Source: CAZBAF01 sp964490245 (lineage in GTDB: Bacteria; Patescibacteriota; Saccharimonadia; Saccharimonadales; JACDBH01). Taken from it: DNA of 62,953 nucleotides. Positions 60,001 to 62,953 of this stretch are shown one piece after another. Made by a program: the position numbers and the translations under genes. The DNA is taken from contig CAZBAF010000007.1 in the NCBI GenBank assembly GCA_964490245.1, positions 1-62,953 on the forward strand, given 5' to 3'. The notes under the pieces were generated by a model. The model ran no database searches and was not told the origin of the DNA. It was given only the letters and a program-made list of their open reading frames with translations. Within the stretch, counting starts at the first letter, position 1. Each line of letters opens with the position of its first letter.

Positions 60001-61488
60001 TATATACAGATACCCATTGTACGCCGTCATGTCCATCTCGCGCCGCATTGTCAAAAGGCTGGCTGTTGCTGTCCAGTCTCCAAGCGTACCGTCCGCATTG
60101 ATCTTGGCATACTGCACATCACTGAGATAGTTAGTGCCCTGATAGGCGCCGCCTGCCACGTAGATATAGCCGCCATAAACCGCAACAGAATGCTGTCGGC
60201 GCCCCGACCCGATCAGACTCGAGGTGGCCGACCAGCTGCCAAGGGTACCGTCGGTATTAATAGATGCATAATGTACTGAATTAATCCAACCGCCATCAGT
60301 ACTATAGCCGGCAACCAGATAAATATAGCCGTTATAGACTGCTGCCGCATGCGTAATTCTTTGATCGGGCAGGTTCATGGTGCTTGTCCATGATTTGAGC
60401 GTGCCGCCGGTTACGGCACCCCGACGGATCAGGTTGCCCGAGTAGTCAATCTCTACACCCGGTTCCAGATTAACGTTAGAAAAGTCAGCAGCGCTGGTGA
60501 CCTGGAACGTCGGGTCAATTGAGATTGGATACGGCAGGTCCTTTAACGACCTGCTGGCTATGGTCAGGTCGTACACATTATAGGTACTCATGGCCTCTGC
60601 GCGCTGTCGCACCTCCTCTGGGATATCTTTATTATTATCAGCCTGAGCGCGCCGCTCAATCCGTTCGCCCAGCCGGAATTCTGACCGGTCACTATACTCG
60701 CGCCCCGCCGCATCCTTAATAATAGGAGCGGGAATGGTCATGATCAGATTGTTTTTGACACCGTTCTGGCGAGCTTTTTCAACCCGAGCACGATCGTCAT
60801 CGGAACCAAAAGACATATTGCCAAACAGCGAACTGTCAGATGTGTAGATACCAATCCCGCCGTTTTCCAGACGCGCCTCTGTTCCGGCCGGCAGCACCAG
60901 CTCGAACGTATAATCCAACTTGTCGGCAATAAAGTCGGGGATGATGATGTCTTCTTTGAGGCCATTGTATTTGAGGCTATAGACAAGCTGGCTTCTGCCA
61001 AAAGGATAGACGATCTGGTTGCCTGCTGCGCGCCGGCCTTCCTTGACCGGAAACTTAGGCACCAGCCGCACCGCTACCTGCGTGTTTTTATCGGTCACGC
61101 TAATACCCTGCTTTGGGTCGGTACTAAAACTGGCCGAGTACGCGTCGGCTACTCTGCCCGTATGTTTGCTGGTTTCTGATGCAGGCTGTTCTGGCACGGC
61201 AAACTCATAGGCGGTCTGCTGGTCGTTGAGCTTAAGATACTCAACCGCATCATCGCGCACTTCGCCAACCAGACTAAGGGCATTAGGCGACAGCTCATAG
61301 CTTTGATGCTGCATAAACGGGCCAATGCTCTGAATCAAAACCGACAGGCCCATAATGGACGCCCCGGCCAGACCATAGCCTGTCCTGCGCCAGGCTGCAC
61401 GCCGCTGCCTCAAACCCCCGGCCGCAGCCTCTTGTGGCCTGTGACCGTGTTTTTTGTGTTTATTTGAGAATCCGAGCCATGGGTTCAT
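57082..61488 (-). CDS. Giant kelch-repeat surface protein
   Basis: 1468 residues. Basic start, then a membrane segment (about 33-57, TGYGLAGASIMGLSVLIQSI), an N-terminal beta domain (about 60-350) and then about 18 kelch motifs (residues about 370-1320) of the form YNGYIYVVGG, then YAxINxDGTLGSW. Eighteen motifs could fold as three six-bladed or similar propellers. A C-terminal domain (about 1330-1468) ends SRLRGGRTFTGGVDRGLDAAP. Such propellers bind glycans or proteins, so an adhesin for host contact is the leading idea. It is convergent with the small anchored gene. Confidence 0.8.
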   Translation of the reverse strand: MNPWLGFSNKHKKHGHRPQEAAAGGLRQRRAAWRRTGYGLAGASIMGLSVLIQSIGPFMQHQSYELSPNALSLVGEVRDDAVEYLKLNDQQTAYEFAVPEQPASETSKHTGRVADAYSASFSTDPKQGISVTDKNTQVAVRLVPKFPVKEGRRAAGNQIVYPFGRSQLVYSLKYNGLKEDIIIPDFIADKLDYTFELVLPAGTEARLENGGIGIYTSDSSLFGNMSFGSDDDRARVEKARQNGVKNNLIMTIPAPIIKDAAGREYSDRSEFRLGERIERRAQADNNKDIPEEVRQRAEAMSTYNVYDLTIASRSLKDLPYPISIDPTFQVTSAADFSNVNLEPGVEIDYSGNLIRRGAVTGGTLKSWTSTMNLPDQRITHAAAVYNGYIYLVAGYSTDGGWINSVHYASINTDGTLGSWSATSSLIGSGRRQHSVAVYGGYIYVAGGAYQGTNYLSDVQYAKINADGTLGDWTATASLLTMRREMDMTAYNGYLYIAGGLTSGSALNRFEYARLNADGSIASDSGCGASWCSGNNLPGNRMNASVLAYNGWIYVIGGRGGAGTSSNAVYYARVNSDGSVGSWSSASSMNTARHYPHATIWNGYLYVVGGCTNYSSGCSSFLSSTEYAPIYADGSLGDWRTTSSINTAAHSSAVVTWNGNMYMLGGCISGDCNMTSRIEHTTINAAGSLHDGSWSSATNLPTVRRMHQSIAYNGYLYVVGGNNGSILNSVAYAPINTSGTLGSWTTSANVMNNARQDFDVVIYNGYMYVSGGQDSGGELDGVEYAAVNSDGSIGSWTPTTSLPGVRRAHALQAFNDYLYVIGGVPTTPSMVTYRASINSDGTLGSWISTGTLPTHRSNLRGASHVYNGRIYLVGGCFNGCPGVGSGNYSLYQTTVQYADINSDGTLGSWNNTTSFTGGRTNATSLLYNGYIYVLGGTDTAGSTPLSDVQFAPINNNGTLGSWEYTTNLNVERYENSAAVFNGMLYVIGGRSGVSPNTNQVQFQAVNNAGQGGPGSWSTSSTLSTARKNHASIVVNGYIYAMGGCTNGACSSVASDILYASLDAKGSIGSWSTASSAYTTARHSHYAFYRYGYIFIAGGIDASGTVLTDIQRISPQSNGDLTGGWTIDDTALPTTGANPGIITEVDAGNKVYVIGGASAETDVSFASINTSTGDIGGWTSTTSLPEGRHSMFSTIYKGYIYVMGGNSAAGRLRTVLFAPLNISSDGSVGTWNTTTQLNDAVSSFSTSAAFALNGYIYAVGGENSSGFYNQVQYAAILSGGRLGVWQGAGSYSGSSTHGNLAVAVWGGVVYMTGGQSGGGPTILSSTRYATLQSIPRAGGFSKVYDFEVGVRPNKLITRGTRQTFTSMPFSSEYSVACNDTPYITGQTVNDLHVGAENMIDITTGSATLARCLRVRYFFNDERSSVFPDRSIAQTQITDFDLYYTSNPGSRLRGGRTFTGGVDRGLDAAPQ

Positions 61489-61575
61489 AGTTTGCTTACT
61501 CTTCTCTGCACTTCTTTGGGTAGTATAGCATAATCGGGATAATTCTCTTCCTCTATAAATAATGCATCGTGTTAT

Positions 61576-62953
61576 CTAGAAGACCGCCTTGTAGCCTATC
61601 TCTATATGACCCAGGCGAACACTGTCGCCGGTATCGGCATTCATGCGAATACGGAAGGTAATGTAGTCACCGGCAGCGATGTCACAGTCGCTATCGCCAG
61701 CCATATCGGCAATAGTAGCCCCGGACCACGAACCGTCACCGGCCACCTGGGTTGTCGTGCCGCACTGCCCGCCGCTGGCATTATAGATGCCAACCTCAAT
61801 TGCATTATTGGTAGCGTCGGTCCGCCAGCCGTAAGCTGTTACTGCTGTTAGCCGCTCGTTGGAGTCAAAATTGCTGGGCACCCGCCAGCGTACAAACACA
61901 TCGTAATCCTGCGGGCTGGCTTCTATGGTTGTCCACTCGTAATAGGTGAACGTTTCGGTGGCGCCGCAGGCACCTGCATTGATATTCATATGGCTGCTGC
62001 CTGAGCAAAAACCAGAGGTCATGTAGCCGACATTATCAGTACCGTCGCCGCGCAGCACCGCACCGTGGAATTCCGGTTTCAGGGCCACGACTACATCATT
62101 CCGCGCCGTACCGCTAAAGCGCAGCGCACCGCCGCTGCCACTGTTTTGGATATTGCCGGTGCTGGTACCCACATATAAAGCGCCCTGTACCTCGGCATTT
62201 GTAACCAGCAGCGCGGGTGATGACTGAGCAGCGGCAACAGCACCAACGCTTAGCACGCCGCTGCTGCTTACTGTCAGATAGTTGGTGTCGCCAGCGCTGT
62301 TCTGAATCGAGAAGATATCTTCTGTCTGGGCATCATGTGCGCGCACCAGTACCTGCAGCTGATCAGCCGTGCCGACAACCCCCAGTTTGGCGCTGACACT
62401 GCTGGCTGAGCCTAAAACCAGCTCGTCGGTGGTGCTGGTTAAGTAGGTGTGACTGCCGCCATCAGTGAACAGGGCCGCAGCAATACAATCTTTCCAATTA
62501 CTGCCCTCGTAACACCTGAACTTGCCTAAGCTGATGTTGTAGTACATGCCGCCGTCAATGCCGGAGGGATCGCCGGCATTAGTCTTGGTATCAAGTACCA
62601 GCAGACTGCCGGTGGTATCGGGTGCACCGACCGAGATGGTGCCATCTGCAGCTATAGTCATCCGTACCGCACTGTTAGTGCCCAGGGTCAGGGCTGCATT
62701 CTGCAGGTTGATGAGGTTGAGGGAGCTGGCCCCGCCGTAAGCAGTATTATTACTGCTGTTTTTAGTCAGCGAGGCGCCCGTTTCATTAATATCATTGCCC
62801 AGCAGTAAACCAGCCGAGGCATTACTGTTACTGTTAGAGTTCCGGACAAGCAGGCGCGTAGGATTATTGGTAGTCTCAAGCAAGCTGAGTAATTGCGTCG
62901 GCGAACTCGTCCCAATCCCCACCCGGTTATTCTGTGCATCTATATAGAGGGTG
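61576..62953 (-). CDS. Tail-fibre-like surface protein, cut by the right edge
   Basis: The frame is open through the right edge (459 residues visible, reading in with LYIDAQNNRVGIGTSSPTQL), so the N-terminus is missing; a GTG at 62922 is not the start. The repeated style VGIGTSSPTQLL, MTIAADGTISVGAPDTTGSL and LTVSSSGVLSVGAVAAAQSS is typical of tail-fibre shafts and autotransporter-like adhesins. A globular C-terminal domain (about the last 150 residues, with paired cysteines) may be the receptor-binding tip. It lies just upstream of the kelch protein on the same strand. Confidence 0.7.
   Translation of the reverse strand, partial: TLYIDAQNNRVGIGTSSPTQLLSLLETTNNPTRLLVRNSNSNSNASAGLLLGNDINETGASLTKNSSNNTAYGGASSLNLINLQNAALTLGTNSAVRMTIAADGTISVGAPDTTGSLLVLDTKTNAGDPSGIDGGMYYNISLGKFRCYEGSNWKDCIAAALFTDGGSHTYLTSTTDELVLGSASSVSAKLGVVGTADQLQVLVRAHDAQTEDIFSIQNSAGDTNYLTVSSSGVLSVGAVAAAQSSPALLVTNAEVQGALYVGTSTGNIQNSGSGGALRFSGTARNDVVVALKPEFHGAVLRGDGTDNVGYMTSGFCSGSSHMNINAGACGATETFTYYEWTTIEASPQDYDVFVRWRVPSNFDSNERLTAVTAYGWRTDATNNAIEVGIYNASGGQCGTTTQVAGDGSWSGATIADMAGDSDCDIAAGDYITFRIRMNADTGDSVRLGHIEIGYKAVF

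Noticed and set aside
1..62953. CRISPR array
   Set aside because: No series of regularly spaced direct repeats was found, despite a Cas2-like and a Cas4-like protein.
1..62953. UGA recoded as glycine or tryptophan, as in some candidate phyla
   Set aside because: prfA ends in TGA at the expected place, tryptophan codons are TGG, and RF2 (prfB) is present.
1..62953. tRNA or rRNA genes
   Set aside because: No cloverleaf with a GGTTCRA arm and no rRNA core sequence was seen on either strand by eye; a tRNAscan run would be decisive.
52983..62953. Prophage
   Set aside because: Tail-fibre-like genes occur, but no capsid, portal, terminase, tail-tube, integrase or lysis gene does, and housekeeping tatAC and parAB lie between them.

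Overview
The window looks like a chromosomal segment of a reduced-genome candidate-phyla bacterium, most likely Candidatus Saccharibacteria (TM7) or a close Patescibacteria relative. This is inferred from gene content and protein style: a Cas2-like/PaaX-like DNA-binding protein with an N-terminal membrane segment, a ProRS without the editing insert, short EF-Ts, XseB and HPF, FtsEX with PcsB-like CHAP hydrolases, LCP, ParAB, and large kelch and tail-fibre-like surface proteins, with no biosynthetic operons apart from CTP synthase. TGA is used as a stop and RF2 is present, so the code is standard. No rRNA, tRNA, CRISPR array, transposase or integrase was seen.

Layout. 1-6130 (minus strand): a cut membrane protein, recO, a degenerate receiver and degenerate histidine kinase pair, a membrane protein, a methyltransferase, xseB-xseA and a YbhN-like flippase/synthase. 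6171-8559 (plus): a Cas2/PaaX-like gene bracketed by two near-identical 32-bp palindromes, a TRM11-like RNA methyltransferase, and rpmA behind a structured leader. 8615-18275 (minus): an FHA-transglutaminase fusion, a response regulator, pyrG, a CtpA protease, two tandem CHAP hydrolases and ftsX-ftsE, which reads as a cell-wall splitting module. 18319-26059 (minus): an anchored surface protein, prfB, an M16 peptidase, secA, hpf and serS. 26187-31065: a pilin-like protein (plus), an orphan Cas4-like nuclease with a consensus promoter, rsmE, membrane proteins and a HAD phosphatase. 31066-31425 has no gene but holds hairpins and a copy of the msrA 3' end. 31426-41765 (minus): msrA, an acyltransferase, DUF427, lysS, greA, proS, a CPBP protease, rseP, uppS, frr, tsf and rpsB.

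41987-50451: a secreted beta-helix protein, then plus-strand rpmE, prfA, a membrane protein and prmC (the enzyme that methylates release factors), then minus-strand htrA, a membrane protein and an LCP ligase. 50560-56613: lepB, parB-parA with a 25-bp inverted repeat upstream, a GDPD fusion, a tail-fibre-like protein, tatC-tatA and a small membrane protein. 56722-62953: a small LENTG-anchored protein, a 1468-residue protein with about 18 kelch motifs, and a tail-fibre-like protein cut by the window edge.

Three things stand out. First, the Cas2/PaaX-like gene and its palindromes sit exactly where an autoregulatory operator should be, between divergent promoters. Second, the rpmA leader folds into a long hairpin whose outer strand can also pair upstream. 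Third, short degenerate tandem words like cyanobacterial STRRs are scattered between and inside genes. Several promoters place a TATA-like -10 box six to eight bases before an ATG, which suggests common leaderless transcripts. Coordinates, motifs and repeats were read by eye; no search or folding program was run.
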